64,000 bases of DNA, taken from positions 65,801,036 to 65,865,035 of the forward strand of contig CM042157.1 of assembly GCA_023376005.1 (NCBI GenBank), written 5' to 3'. The DNA is from Doryteuthis pealeii (lineage: Eukaryota > Mollusca > Cephalopoda > Myopsida > Loliginidae). Made by a program: the position numbers and the translations under genes. Under the pieces are notes generated by a model. It made no database searches. It was given only the letters and a program-made list of their open reading frames with translations, and was not told the origin of the DNA. Shown one piece after another: positions 1 through 10,432 of the stretch. The first letter of the stretch is position 1. Each line of letters begins with the position of its first letter.

Positions 1-2
1 CA

Positions 3-98
3 CACAACAATTCCATTCGAACATGGAATAAACTACCATCATCAATAGTGAATGCCCCATCCCTAAACTCCTTTAAGGCAAGGTTAGATAATCTGTGA
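3..98 (+). pseudogene. Non-LTR retrotransposon reverse transcriptase, C-terminal end
   Basis: The frame from base 3 reads RTWNKLPSSIVNAPSLNSFK then ARLDNL and a stop at 96-98. This is the typical 'W-LP-VV-APS-NSFK-RLD' ending of CR1/Jockey-type reverse transcriptases found in many invertebrates. The following 100 bases (to about 200) look like the 3' UTR, ending in an ATT-rich tail. The rest of the element is outside the window. Confidence 0.75.
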
Positions 99-243
99 AA
101 AAAGTATAAGTATTCAGTAGAATTAAGATGAATGTTTATAAGGAACAGCAGACAGGTCTCAGACCTAATAAACTAGCTGAAAAGGTATTATTATTATATT
201 TTACATACGTTCTTATTTAATTTAGTTTAGGCTTTATAATCTA

Positions 244-300
244 CAAGGTGTGTTAAAAAGTATTGAGATTTTTTTTGTACATTTTGATACACCTTGTATG
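244..300. repeat. Short inverted repeat with mariner-like ends
   Basis: ACAAGGTGTGTTAAAAAGTA on the left and TGATACACCTTGTA on the right form imperfect inverted ends around about 25 bp. The GGTGTGTCAAAAAGTA motif recurs as the terminal repeat of the mariner relic at 3396-4287, so this may be a deletion derivative of the same family. Confidence 0.4.
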
Positions 301-302
301 CT

Positions 303-1930
303 AAAATAAAAATAATCTCTAATGCATTCCTAATCTCTAATGTAAAAAATAATCTCTAATGCCTAATGGTAAAAATAATCTCTAATGCATTCCTATAGTA
401 AAAATAATCTCTAATGCATTCCTATAGTAAAAAATAATCTCTAATGCATTCCTATAGTAAAAAATAATCTCTAAAAAATAATCTCTAATGCATTCCTATG
501 TCTATAGTAAAAATAATCTCTAATGCATTCCTATAGTAAAAATAATGTAGTAAAATAATCTCTAATAATAATCTATAGTAAAAATAATCTCTAATGCATT
601 CCTATGGTAAAAAAAATCTCTAATGCATTCCTATAGTAAAAATAATCTCTAAAAAAATAATCTCTATGTAAAAATAATCTTCCTATAGTAAAAATAATCT
701 CTAATGCATTCCTATAGTAAAAAATAATCTCTAATGCATTCTATAGTAAAATAATCTCTAATGCATTCCTAAAAAATAATCTCTAATGCATTCCTATAGT
801 AAAAATAATCTCTAATGCATTCCTATAGTAATCTCTAATGATCTCTAATGCATTCCTATAGTAAAAATAATCTCTAATGCATTCCTATAGTAAAAAATAA
901 TCTCTAATGCATTCCTATAGTAAAAATAATCTCTAATGCATTCCTAATATGTAAAAATAATCTCTAATGCATTCCTATGGTAAAAAATAATCTCTAATGC
1001 ATCCTATAGTAAAATAATCTCTAATGCATTCCTATGGTAAAAAATAATCTCTAATGCATTCCTATAGTAAAAAATAATCTCTAATGCATTCCTATAGTAA
1101 AAATAATCTCTAATGCATTCCTAAGTAAAAAAATAATCTCTAATGCATTCCTATAGTAAAAAATAATCTCTAATGCATTCCTAGTAAAAATAATCTCTAA
1201 TGCATTCCTATAGTAAAAATAATCTCTAATGCATTCCTATAGTAAAATAATCTCTAATGCATTCCTATAGTAAAAATAATCTCTAATGCATTCCTATAGT
1301 AAAAATAATCTCTAATGCATATGTAAAAATAATCTCTAATGCATTCCTATGGTAAAAAAATAATCTCTAATGCATTCCTATAGTAAAAATAATCTCTAAT
1401 GCATTCCTATAGTAAAAATAATCTCTAATGCATTCCTATAGTAAAAAATAATCTCTAATGCATTCCTATAGTAAAAATAATCTCTAATGCATTCCTATGG
1501 TAAAAAAATAATCTCTAATGCATTCCTATAGTAAAAATAATCTTTAATGCATTCCTATGGTAAAAATAATCTCTAATGCATTCCTATAGTAAAAATAATC
1601 TCTAATGCATTCCTATGGTAAAAAATAATCTCTAATGCATTCCTATAGTAAAAATAATCTCTAATGCATTCCTATCTATAGTAAAAATAATCTCTAATGC
1701 ATTCCTATAGTAAAAATAATCTCTAATGCATTCCTATGGTAAAAAATAATCTCTAATGCATTCCTATAGTAAAAAAATAATCTCTAATGCATTCCTATAG
1801 TAAAAATAATCTCTAATGCATTCCTATAGTAAAAATAATCTCTAATGCATTCCTATGGTAAAAAAATAATCTCTAATGCATTCCTATTGTAAAAATAATC
1901 TCTAATGCATTCCTATAGTAAAAATCATTT
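303..1930. repeat. 29-bp minisatellite, about 55 units
   Basis: Tandem array of AATCTCTAATGCATTCC joined by TATAGTAAAAAT. The usual period is 28-30 bp, varying with the length of the A run. Many units are truncated in the first 600 bp; the array is cleaner after 840. The last units (1920-1985) decay into AATCATTTTCCAATGCAC-type sequence. No coding potential. A related 29-bp repeat occurs in CDC23 intron 6. Confidence 0.95.
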
Positions 1931-2325
1931 TCCAATGCACTCCTCTAGTAAAAAAAAAATTTCGATGAATTTCTATAAAAAATACTGTTAATCTAGAAAT
2001 GTTTTTTTCTGGTTTTCAAAATACAACTCACTGAATAGTCAAAGTGGATCTAATTTCTATTTTTTATGGCAAAGAAAACTAAATATTCACAACAGCTAAT
2101 TTCAAAGTTTAAACTTCCAAATAAAATAGAGGGTGCGGCAGATATACTACAAACATTTTAAACTGTCAACTGTTTGATGCAAGGGAACTTTGTCATGTGA
2201 ACGGGAGTGTTATGCGTATCGACGACTGAATGCTTGTCTTCCATGTGTGTCGTCTATCAATACCACCACCCACCGCTAACCCTTAATTGTTGAGGTAGGA
2301 TAGACCTAGACACTTTGTTGCATAA

Positions 2326-2327
<2 letters not shown>

Positions 2328-2371
<44 letters not shown>
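2328..2371. repeat. (TA)n microsatellite
   Basis: About 20 uninterrupted TA dinucleotides next to the 3' end of a reverse-oriented SINE. Confidence 0.95.
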
Positions 2372-2374
<3 letters not shown>

Positions 2375-2429
2375 GATTTATTATATAACAATGTATATAA
2401 CAAACGCACAATCGCTTTGACCATATATA

Positions 2430-2708
2430 TTTACCAACCCCTCCTCACGAGCAGGATGCGACACAAGGTCAATTTCTTAAGCGGAGTTTAACAGGTTTGA
2501 ATTCAGAGTTTCTTTCTCCTAGACCGGTTCACTAGGCATGGTTAAAGAGTTCAGTCTGCCCTGCTATTTACCCATAGCTGGAGGGAGAATTGGATTTCCC
2601 AAGGGTATTAGCGCCATGTGAATTGTTAACAGCTTCGTCTAGGAATTGAACTCGGGGTTGACGAGTCCATTTCCTACGACTCTAACCATTAGACCCCGTG
2701 CCTTCATA
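2430..2708 (-). mobile_element. tRNA-derived SINE, family S2 (reverse)
   Basis: On the minus strand this has a tRNA-like head (TGGTNTAATGGTTAGAGTC as A box, GAGTTCAATTCC as B box), a body containing TTGGGAAA, and a tail shared with 39487-39775, 43376-43668 and 36225-36495. It is bordered by (TA)n at its 3' side, as in the other copies (TATATA). Pol III-type SINE by structure; no tRNA fold is retained over the whole head. Confidence 0.7.
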
Positions 2709-2793
2709 TCGTTTTGACCATATCTTTCACATTTTCAAAACCTTTCGCTGCCCGAAGATTTTTCCACTTAAACAATCAATTTTAAATAGCATT

Positions 2794-2990
2794 TAACGAG
2801 AACGAGTAGTAGCAAGGAATTAGTGGGAGGTAATTCAATTGGTAGTGGGAGTTTTTGGAATGGTAGTAGTTTGAACAAAGCGTTGGTGTTTTTGTGCCCC
2901 CCCCCTCCAAAAAAATCACCACCGCTTTATTCAAACTACTACCATTCCAAAAACCTCCCACTAATTCCTTGCTACTACTCGTTCTCGTTT
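2794..2990. repeat. Long inverted repeat (about 80-bp arms)
   Basis: The sequence from AACGAGAACGAGTAG (2795) reads back as its complement ending CTCGTTCTCGTT (2989). The left arm carries an extra about 20 bases, and the centre holds a C-rich run. An open frame crossing this segment and the following (TA)n is not a gene. Confidence 0.85.
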
Positions 2991-3185
2991 TTAACGAGAC
3001 ATGAAAACTATTCCATCATTTCCCATCTGAGGATGGCAAAGTGTATTGCCGAAAGCGCAAGTGTTGAAACCTTCGGTGGACCGTTATACCAGTTCCACCC
3101 TGACACCAGAAAGATGGCCCGAAGATTGGAAAGGATCAATGAAAGACTTTTCAGACAGGAATTGTCTGTTCAATTCAACAAAATT

Positions 3186-3189
<4 letters not shown>

Positions 3190-3252
<63 letters not shown>
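3190..3252. repeat. (TA)n microsatellite
   Basis: About 29 TA dinucleotides following GTGTG. Accounts for the Tyr-Ile repeat in two spurious reading frames. Confidence 0.97.
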
Positions 3253-3254
<2 letters not shown>

Positions 3255-3395
3255 GTAAAAGTATCCAACTGACTGGTATGTTGGGGATACATCTATTTGG
3301 GATCATCAATATCTCCTGAACATCCACAATGCATGCCCATGTTGATGCAAACTTATAGATTCATACATGTGGATTACATCCCTACTTATCCACAT

Positions 3396-4287
3396 AGGTG
3401 AGTCAAAAAGTAATTCCATTTTGTTTAGGACAAGCATAATTACCAACACAGAAACATGTATCATACATCAAAATGAAGCTGGTCCTCTGCGGATCACATC
3501 ATTATTTCTTCACATAGTGGCCGTTTCTCTCAATAGTAATGTTCCACCTTCGAATGAGACCATGTATCCCTGCCCGGTAAAATTCTGTTGACTGTTCTTT
3601 GAGCCACTTCTTCACTACAGATTTCACTTCCTCGTCACTGGAATGATGTTTGCCTCTCCAACCATCTTTCATGGGGCCAAAGAGATAGTCTGAAGGTGCT
3701 AGATTTAGTGAGTATGGAGGATGCGGTAGAGTTGTCCTGATGCTTGTGTGCTATCGGAAAAATTATAGTTGAATTATTTGTTCCTGGCACCAGAGGGTGA
3801 ATCGCCAATATATGATATTGACGCCTAAATTAAACCCCTTGACGAAAGTCACTTATCGTTTAGGCACTCAACAGGCGAGACGCGTTTTCAAGCGCTCCCT
3901 TAACCTTGTCAACCAGCGAGTGGTTTCATCTAGCGCTACCCTACCTTCAACCTCAGCAACATAAGTCTGGCTAGCAAATGCTACAGATTTGCAACCCTTT
4001 TTGTACCTTTTGAATATATGTTTCTTTATCTTAAATTGTTGTTCTCGTCTTAATCCATTTGAAATTACTTGCCTACCATCGGAAAATTTTAAGAGTCCTG
4101 AAATATCTCTTAATGTTGTCGAGTGTTGTCAGGCAGAAAGAGGACGTTGTCGATTGGCAAGTTGGATCTTACTTGTCCGCTTCTTGCTCTGAGCATCGTT
4201 AAGATCTCAATATAGGCCTTAGTTTTATAATAATAATTTAAAAAATCACATGAAATAAAGAAAATGGCATTACTTTTTGACACACCT
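3396..4287. mobile_element. Mariner-type transposon relic with terminal inverted repeats
   Basis: Ends AGGTGAGTCAAAAAGTAATT and, reversed, AGGTGTGTCAAAAAGTAATG form 27-bp near-perfect inverted repeats. Total length 892 bp is shorter than an intact mariner (about 1.3 kb), and only the transposase C-terminus can be read (minus strand, 3502-3745). The interior from about 3760 to 4200 is not mariner-like and includes a segment resembling 23720-23860, so internal deletion and replacement are likely. Confidence 0.75.
3502..3745 (-). pseudogene. Mariner transposase C-terminal fragment
   Basis: The minus-strand frame gives TLPHPPYSLNLAPSDYLFGP, the hallmark block carrying the third catalytic Asp of mariner DDD transposases. 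It continues through DEEVKSVVKKWLKEQ and RRWNITIERNGHYVKK to a stop at 3502-3504. No N-terminal DNA-binding or first and second catalytic residues are found, so it is non-functional. Confidence 0.85.
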
Positions 4288-4377
4288 CATAATTTATCTA
4301 AAAGAATGAGAAATGGTCTAACTGAAACTTTCAAAATATTAAATGGAATTACAAATTATGGTAGACATTTTTCGTAA

Positions 4378-4488
4378 ACTGAACATTAACTACATAAATG
4401 AGAGTAACCTCCCCTCGTTTCTTTCACTTTGAGGAAGCCTTTTGGTCGGCCATTTTCATTTCACCGTAAATCTACATTTTTAATGTTT
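4378..4488 (+). mobile_element. Fragment of palindromic MITE family P (left end)
   Basis: GAACATTAACTACATAAATG, GAGAGTAACCTCCCC, TTTCACTTTGAGGAAGCC and CATTTTCATTTCACCGTAAA match the left arm of the full foldback copy at 60782-61158. Confidence 0.7.
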
Positions 4489-4799
4489 TTCCACAAACTC
4501 CAAAAAGTAAGTCTATTTTGGAAATTTTGTAAGAAAAAAAGTTTAAGTTGGAGTTATTGCCCTTAGTGAAATTTGGGCTCCTGCTGATTGTTTTTTTGTT
4601 GTTTTTTTTTTTTTTTTTTTTTTGTATTTTGAGTTATGTTTGAAAAAGTCCATTTTAATTGATTCTAATTAGTCGTAACTTGCAATTAAGTCAAAAACAG
4701 ACTTGTTTCTTACTTTACATTCTGACTATCACCTTCGCCCTCTCCATGTATGTCTTGATTATCTCCTCATTATATATATATGTTAGTTTCGCTGGCAGA

Positions 4800-4935
4800 T
4801 ATATACAGGCACACTCGAATACCTCAGGTATTGTAATGGTTCGCGAGTTTGGCTGGCAGATCACTGTTGGTGAGTTCGAGTCTCACTGAGTGCCTCGTAC
4901 TTTCGGACTTGTGCCACAGCTAAGCTTAGCAAATA
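4800..4935 (+). mobile_element. tRNA-like SINE, family S5 (short)
   Basis: GTATTGTAATGGTTCGCGAG resembles an A box and GGTGAGTTCGAGTCTCAC a B box; a partial relative lies at 48880-48965. Too divergent to call a tRNA gene. Confidence 0.45.
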
Positions 4936-5021
4936 ACTATATAAAACAACCACAAAATTTAGTTATCCTTAAACACTTAAAAAGTTGAAGTCAAAAGATA
5001 CCCAATGAAAATTTATACGGG

Positions 5022-5091
<70 letters not shown>
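5022..5091. repeat. (TC)n microsatellite
   Basis: About 35 CT dinucleotides. It produces Ser-Leu and Arg-Glu repeat reading frames on both strands that are not genes. Confidence 0.98.
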
Positions 5092-5094
<3 letters not shown>

Positions 5095-5249
5095 GCCAAC
5101 GAAAAATACCATTCAATTTCGCTATCCCAACTACCCGACTCAGATGCATTTAAAGTACACCCTGAATTAATCATAAAAGTTATTTCGAGCCCTAAAAATG
5201 TAATCAAAAAGTACCATGACTAAATATCTAACTTTAATATATAAAGGAA

Positions 5250-5365
5250 GACTGTGTATATGTGGTGTCGGCGGTGTAGTAGCTAACCTGCTGAACTGCG
5301 ACATCATAGTCAGCGAGTTCAATCTCCAGTCACGCTATTACGTTCAGTTTCGGACTAATACCATT

Positions 5366-5429
<64 letters not shown>

Positions 5430-5450
5430 ACACACACACACACATAGATA
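5250..5450 (+). mobile_element. SINE family S3 copy followed by (CT)n(CA)n
   Basis: GACATCATAGTCAGCGAGTT with CCAGTCACGCTATTACG and TTTCGGACTAATAC matches the repeat unit that is tandemly amplified at 26975-32230. The copy ends in about 30 CT units (5367-5427) and a CA run, the same tail as the copies at 12250-12355 and 20300-20400. Confidence 0.7.
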
Positions 5451-5499
5451 CCTGTGAATTATGTGTAAAAAATAAAATTGTATACACTGTACATTAAAT

Positions 5500-7150
5500 T
5501 ACATAAGTAGTAGATCTAATCAAACAAATATTTCAGATTCACGGTAATTTTCGAACCCAGTGACCTAGTTCAACCTTTTTATTTTTCTATCATTATTATC
5601 TATGACATATTATCTATGACATTAGACATAAACATAAAAATACATACACGTACATACATACATTTTGCATTAAATTTTGTCAAATGAGATTTTGTAGTGT
5701 GAGATAGTGCTCTCTAAGTAGTTTAACTTGTTGTGTTGTTATATTTTCCTATATATAATTACACATCACACTAGCATCAAACATTATTCAACAATGCAAG
5801 AGAAACAACGAAGTCGGGTTAAAATACACAACTTGTATTAAAGTAAAGTTACAAAATGTAGTACATGATACCGGGCAAAGTCCTTTTCATTTGTTCTTGT
5901 TTTAAAAGTTCCTATTTTGTCTTATTTCACTTCCCGATTATGGAACTAACTTGTTTGCGTGATGATTACTTATCTGTCATCCTCTAACTGAATTCTCCTC
6001 CTTCCTAGAATTCCCGCTTCTTATTTTGGCGCTCGATTTTGAATATTGGAATTTTTATCTTTTAAAATAAATAAAAAAACATTTGTGGTATATTGCATGC
6101 CCTTTTCCCTTTTGGTCTGTCTAACAAAGGAGGGGCTCCTGGAACTGGCGCCTGGTCTGGACCTTTTTTGATGACATGTCCGTCGAGATCTGCCTCTTTG
6201 TAACTGGGAAGTCGAGGCGTGTGGACGCGTCTTAGATTCTGGCATCGCAACCAGCAGATTGTCCTTTCATAGCGCTGTGAGATGAACCCTAAGCTGCTTG
6301 AATACAGACATTGGCCGGTTTAAAAAAAAAAAACCTTGATTGAGAAAAGGTGGCTAATTGCTGTTGCAACCCTACAGAATTCCCAGAACGGCTGAGACGG
6401 TGGTTTCTTCATTTTCCTTTGGCGAAAAAGGTCGCGGTTCTTTTCTCTCACATTCTTCTCCCCAAGGAAGAAACTTTGTTGGAGTGTCCATCCCTTTGGG
6501 GGGAAACGGACAGCTACGCGTGAAAAGAAAGAAGTTACTAGCGCAGAGGGGCCAGCCATAATCTACAACCGGAAACCTCAGTCCTTGGCGAAAAGGAACG
6601 AGAAATTTTAAGAGAACTGTGAGTTCTGTGAAACTGTTTGTCTCTCCTGCGCGAGAGAAACTCATTTTTTAAAGGGTTATTTTATTGTTTAATACCCTTT
6701 CTGTTCCTGTAAGTGTAAACCTTTTTTATACACTTTTATCCTATTTTTGTATCTTTGTATTTTGTATTGTGTTACTCGACCCCTAAAATTTTATACAAGT
6801 TTGTTTAATTTAAATTGTTTATATTTAATTTTGCCTCCTTTAGTGGAGAAATTTGTGAAATAAAATTCTATTTCATTATCAAATAAGACCATTATTCATT
6901 TCATGTTTCCCTACCCTTTTTTATTGACGACGTCATTTTGTTCTACATTCGCTATGTTTTTGAAAGAGGAAAAATTCGCGATATGAATTCTAGCGTCTGT
7001 CAGTTCCGTTATACATTTTTAGAATATGTACTCCCCCCCCCCTTTCTCGAACAATCGACAACCGCCATTTTATTAACCATTACAAACTAATGAGAATTCC
7101 CCTTGTAGAATAATGAGATGTGGACAGAACCAACATTTTAGTTATACGTA
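5500..7150. other. Unassigned intergenic sequence
   Basis: No gene recognised. The part from about 6240 to 6700 is richer in GC and holds several overlapping short frames on both strands with no family resemblance. An AATAAA at 6860 follows a T-rich tract. The segment 6360-6900 could be a solo LTR (GC-rich start, downstream poly(A) signal), but no second copy is in the window to test this. Confidence 0.3.
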
Positions 7151-7779
7151 TCTTATTATAATGGAGATTGTGTGTTTTTCTGTCTGTAATCAAAACTATA
7201 TTACTACTCAAGTCACAATTCCCCTAGTTATTTATGTCTCATTCTGCATGCTTTTATTTTTAAATAAACCTCAATTACTAATAAAAATGTTTTACATTAT
7301 TAATACTGTTGGCCTTATCTACGTACTATTAATATGCAATTGTATTTATATATACAACAAAATAGCGGTTTACAGTGTGAACGGGAAGGCTAATTTGCAT
7401 ATTGATATTAAAAATTTGATTTTAATAAATATGTGCTAAGTATTATTGATTTCTAATTGTTTGGTTTTATCTTAATGAATATGAACAAAAATCTCGGGGA
7501 TAAATCTTAAAAGAAATCCATTAACAAGAAGAAATAACAGTAATTTTATTATTTACTTACTATTTTAACTGAATAATCAAGTTAGGAAAATTTAGCAATG
7601 AAAGACCGGAGTGATGGAAGAGTAAATTTAAATTGTTCATTTCTTTTATTATACTCCCCTTTGTTTCAATTTTTTTATTTGCATTCTTATTTAGTTTTAT
7701 TAGCCTTTTTTATTTAATATAATATTTTATTACATTAAAAGTTAAATACTTGCACTTGGAGGGTGCCTATATTTGCTAG
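7151..7779 (+). mobile_element. Non-autonomous Helitron, family H
   Basis: Begins TCTTATTATAATGGAGATT after an A and ends CTAG before a T. A short hairpin (GCAC/GTGC) at 7752-7766 lies about 10 nt before the end, the usual Helitron 3' structure and A^T target. A second copy of nearly the same length is at 54818-55453. No Rep/helicase coding; the 108-codon frame inside is chance. Confidence 0.75.
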
Positions 7780-8500
7780 TTCTAATAGTGGAAAATTACA
7801 CAGATTTTGGGGTGACATGTGAAAGGCTGCCAGTCAGTTTCTGATTGGTCAGCACAAGACAAGAACGAGTGTGAGAGAAAAAGAGAAAAGAATATTACAA
7901 TTTACACTCCTACTCTAAATTGTAAAGAAAACGGTCAGATAAGAGTAAAGAATAGGTAATGAACACAACTCAAGGCTTTACAACAAAACAATGCGTTTAT
8001 CAATCACAAGAACATGTAACATACAATACGTGAGTTGAGATACAAAGTGTATGCAAGATTTACAAAGTGTATGCAAGGTTTACAAAGTATATTGTATAAT
8101 GGTGTATAATGGTTTGCAAAATAATGCTTTTGCGAAACTTATCTGTCTCTTGTATTTGAAGTCTTGACTTTTACGAAATCTACGGCTCCCCCATGCTGTT
8201 CCAATTCTCCTCGTTCTGCCAACGCCTTTGCTGTGTAAAAAAAACTACGTCGTCCTCGAAGAGATTCCAGTGGAAAGAGTGTGATTTCAAGGTATCAGCC
8301 TCAAAATTCGCGGCCAAACTGAGCCTCGTAACGTGTGCTCTGATTGGTCGCTGACAAAGGCCCTTAGCCAATCGCATGAGGTATCTCATCTGTTTATGGC
8401 TAAGACCCCTGAGCTCTGTTGCAATGGTCAAAGGGAGATAATTGATTAAGATAATATTTCTTATAAAATTGACCATACACGCATTTCCAAATGAAACTGA
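7780..8500. other. Unassigned intergenic sequence
   Basis: No repeat or gene recognised. A minus-strand frame of 118 codons at 8180-8536 has no recognisable family motifs and overlaps the 5' end of the RPS23 pseudogene, so it is treated as chance. Confidence 0.3.
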
Positions 8501-8920
<420 letters not shown>

Positions 8921-9029
8921 TGATCCTGCTCCGTCAAATATAAAGATGTATCTACAACGGATTCCGTTTAACGCAATCATTACACCCTAAAATTCAAGAA
9001 AATTAAAAATGTAAAAATTCAAAAATGTT

Positions 9030-9165
9030 CAATAAGACTCTGTAGGGATCCTAAATAGGAACTCTCTTTTACGGCAGCTCAACCTTTTTGGGGTTATTTT
9101 ATGCTGCCGCGATTATATAGTTTCAAGTAACTATTCTTAATATCAATAATCTATACCCCAATGGG
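9030..9165 (-). mobile_element. LINE/SINE 3' tail with stem-loop (reverse)
   Basis: CGGCAGC at 9072-9078 pairs with GCTGCCG at 9103-9109 around an AACC/GGTT inner stem. The same element occurs at 14895-15015 and 25620-25745 with changed but still complementary stem bases. Lies directly upstream of SINE S1. Confidence 0.6.
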
Positions 9166-9395
9166 TCGGTTTAGCTCAGTCGGTAGAGCCTCCGCCTAGT
9201 GAACCACAAGGTTCCGGGTTCGATACCAGGCCTGTGTAGCACAGTTTAGATATGTGCTGTAAAGTGGGGAGCTGCTGGTATGTGTGGCTATCCACCGCAT
9301 GCGCAAAAAGCAATCTCTCCTGGCTTAGCGCCAGTGAAAAGGAGATAGACTCCATCGATGTCCGGATTATACTTTTTATATTGTTTCAAATAATA
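9165..9395 (+). mobile_element. tRNA-derived SINE, family S1
   Basis: The head GGTCGGTTTAGCTCAGTCGG has a near-perfect Pol III A box, and GGTTCCGGGTTCGATACC a B box about 35 bp later. The body (GCACAG, TAAAGTGGGGAGCTGCTGGT) and the tail with AGACTCC are shared with the copies at 9545-9792, 50235-50477, 56345-56613 and 59150-59390. This is the best-preserved head. It is SINE-derived, not a tRNA gene: the acceptor stem does not close and copies are dispersed. Confidence 0.8.
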
Positions 9396-9404
9396 AGAAG
9401 ATAA

Positions 9405-9550
9405 AAAAGAGCATCCGCCTGGGAGCCACATAGTTCCGGCTCGATAACGACCCTCACCTACTCAGCGCATGAGTAGCACAATTTTGATATGTGGAGCTGT
9501 TGGTAGATGTGGCGCTCCGGCTCATACGCAAAAACAATCACCCTGGTCTA
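9405..9550 (+). mobile_element. Partial SINE S1
   Basis: GAGCCACATAGTTCCGGCTC and the following body match the middle of S1, lacking the A box. It lies head-to-tail behind the full copy. Confidence 0.6.
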
Positions 9551-9792
9551 AAGTAAGTAAAGTCGTCGGGGTGCCTAAAGTCGGTATCAGCCAAAAAGGC
9601 GGGCGTTTATCCCCTTTTCACTAGCGCTAGACCAAGGAGATTGTTTGTGTGTCTGAGACGAAGCGCCACACCCACCTACCATCAACTCCTCACTTTACCG
9701 CACAGATTCCTGCGCTGAGTTGGCAAGGCCGGTATCGAACCAGGAACCTTGTGGTTCCTAGTCCGACGCTCTACCGACTGAGCTAAAACGTC
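9545..9792 (-). mobile_element. tRNA-derived SINE S1 (reverse)
   Basis: Complement of S1: GGTATCGAACCAGGAACC (B box) and ACCGACTGAGCTAAAAC (A box) read in reverse. With 9165-9550 it makes a cluster of three S1 copies within 650 bp. Confidence 0.8.
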
Positions 9793-10059
9793 CCTAGGGA
9801 AAAGAGGATGGACTTCCTCGCTGACCTGCTGATACCGACAATATGCCACTCCGCCGATTTTACTTTTTATATAGTTTCAAGTAATAAGATAAAAAAAAAA
9901 GTCAGAAGGATCCAAGCCTGGATTGGTGCTAACGGTGGGGGTGGGGGGCACTTTCAACATGGTTTATAATTATCATTCATATGGATCTCCTGGATTCTAT
10001 ACTGAAACATGTCTGTTAATAAAGCATATAAAGGCACGATGACTTTCTGAACACCCTGT

Positions 10060-10432
10060 CTCGTCATGTCAAGCCCTAGCACCTATATGATTGTCCCAAC
10101 CTTATTGCCCTTCTAGCAGTCCCCCAGCCCTTTTTATCATATACGTGCTAGAAGGTGGTGGCTGAGGGTCTTCATGTCCTGAGTATGACGTTAAACTCTA
10201 TTTGATGGTGAGGTCCCAGTTCTTGAGGTCTGGGGCAATGTGGAGTACCCTTTCATTACCATTGCTCCCAGGTCCACTCTGTCCCGGAGTGGTAGTACCT
10301 GTTAGGGTCCATCTATGGGTTAAATAGAAAAAAATGTGTTTATCAATCAAGAATAACTTTATTTCAAAACTTTGTCGGCATCAAATGACTCAGTGAGGTT
10401 GATATGCCGTAAAACAAAACAAACTAAACACC
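10060..10432 (+). mobile_element. Repeat family L, 3' portion
   Basis: CTAGCACCTATATGATTGTC, a body with CCAGGTCCACTCTG and GTAGTACCTGTTAGGGTCC, then TCGGCATCAAATGACTCAG and TTGATATGCCGTAAAAC. It ends in an AAAACAAAC tail. At least 14 full or partial copies lie in the window. The 3' stem-loop is shared with LINE fragments, so L is probably the 3' UTR of a non-LTR element or a SINE using its tail. Confidence 0.7.

Noticed and set aside
303..1930. CRISPR-like array (regular 29-bp repeats)
   Set aside because: Repeats are contiguous with no unique spacers, and the setting is clearly eukaryotic. It is a minisatellite.
2823..3272. 149-codon frame ending in Tyr-Ile repeats
   Set aside because: Runs through an inverted repeat and a (TA)n tract; no family resemblance.
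5005..5497. Ser-Leu and Arg-Glu repeat proteins
   Set aside because: Translations of (TC)n microsatellites on both strands; the same applies at 11549-11761, 12079-12518 and 20143-20440.
9165..9240. tRNA gene (good A and B boxes)
   Set aside because: Acceptor stem does not close, the downstream body is constant in five copies, and orientation varies. SINE head. The same holds for 39487, 43376, 50235, 59150 and the S3/S4 heads.
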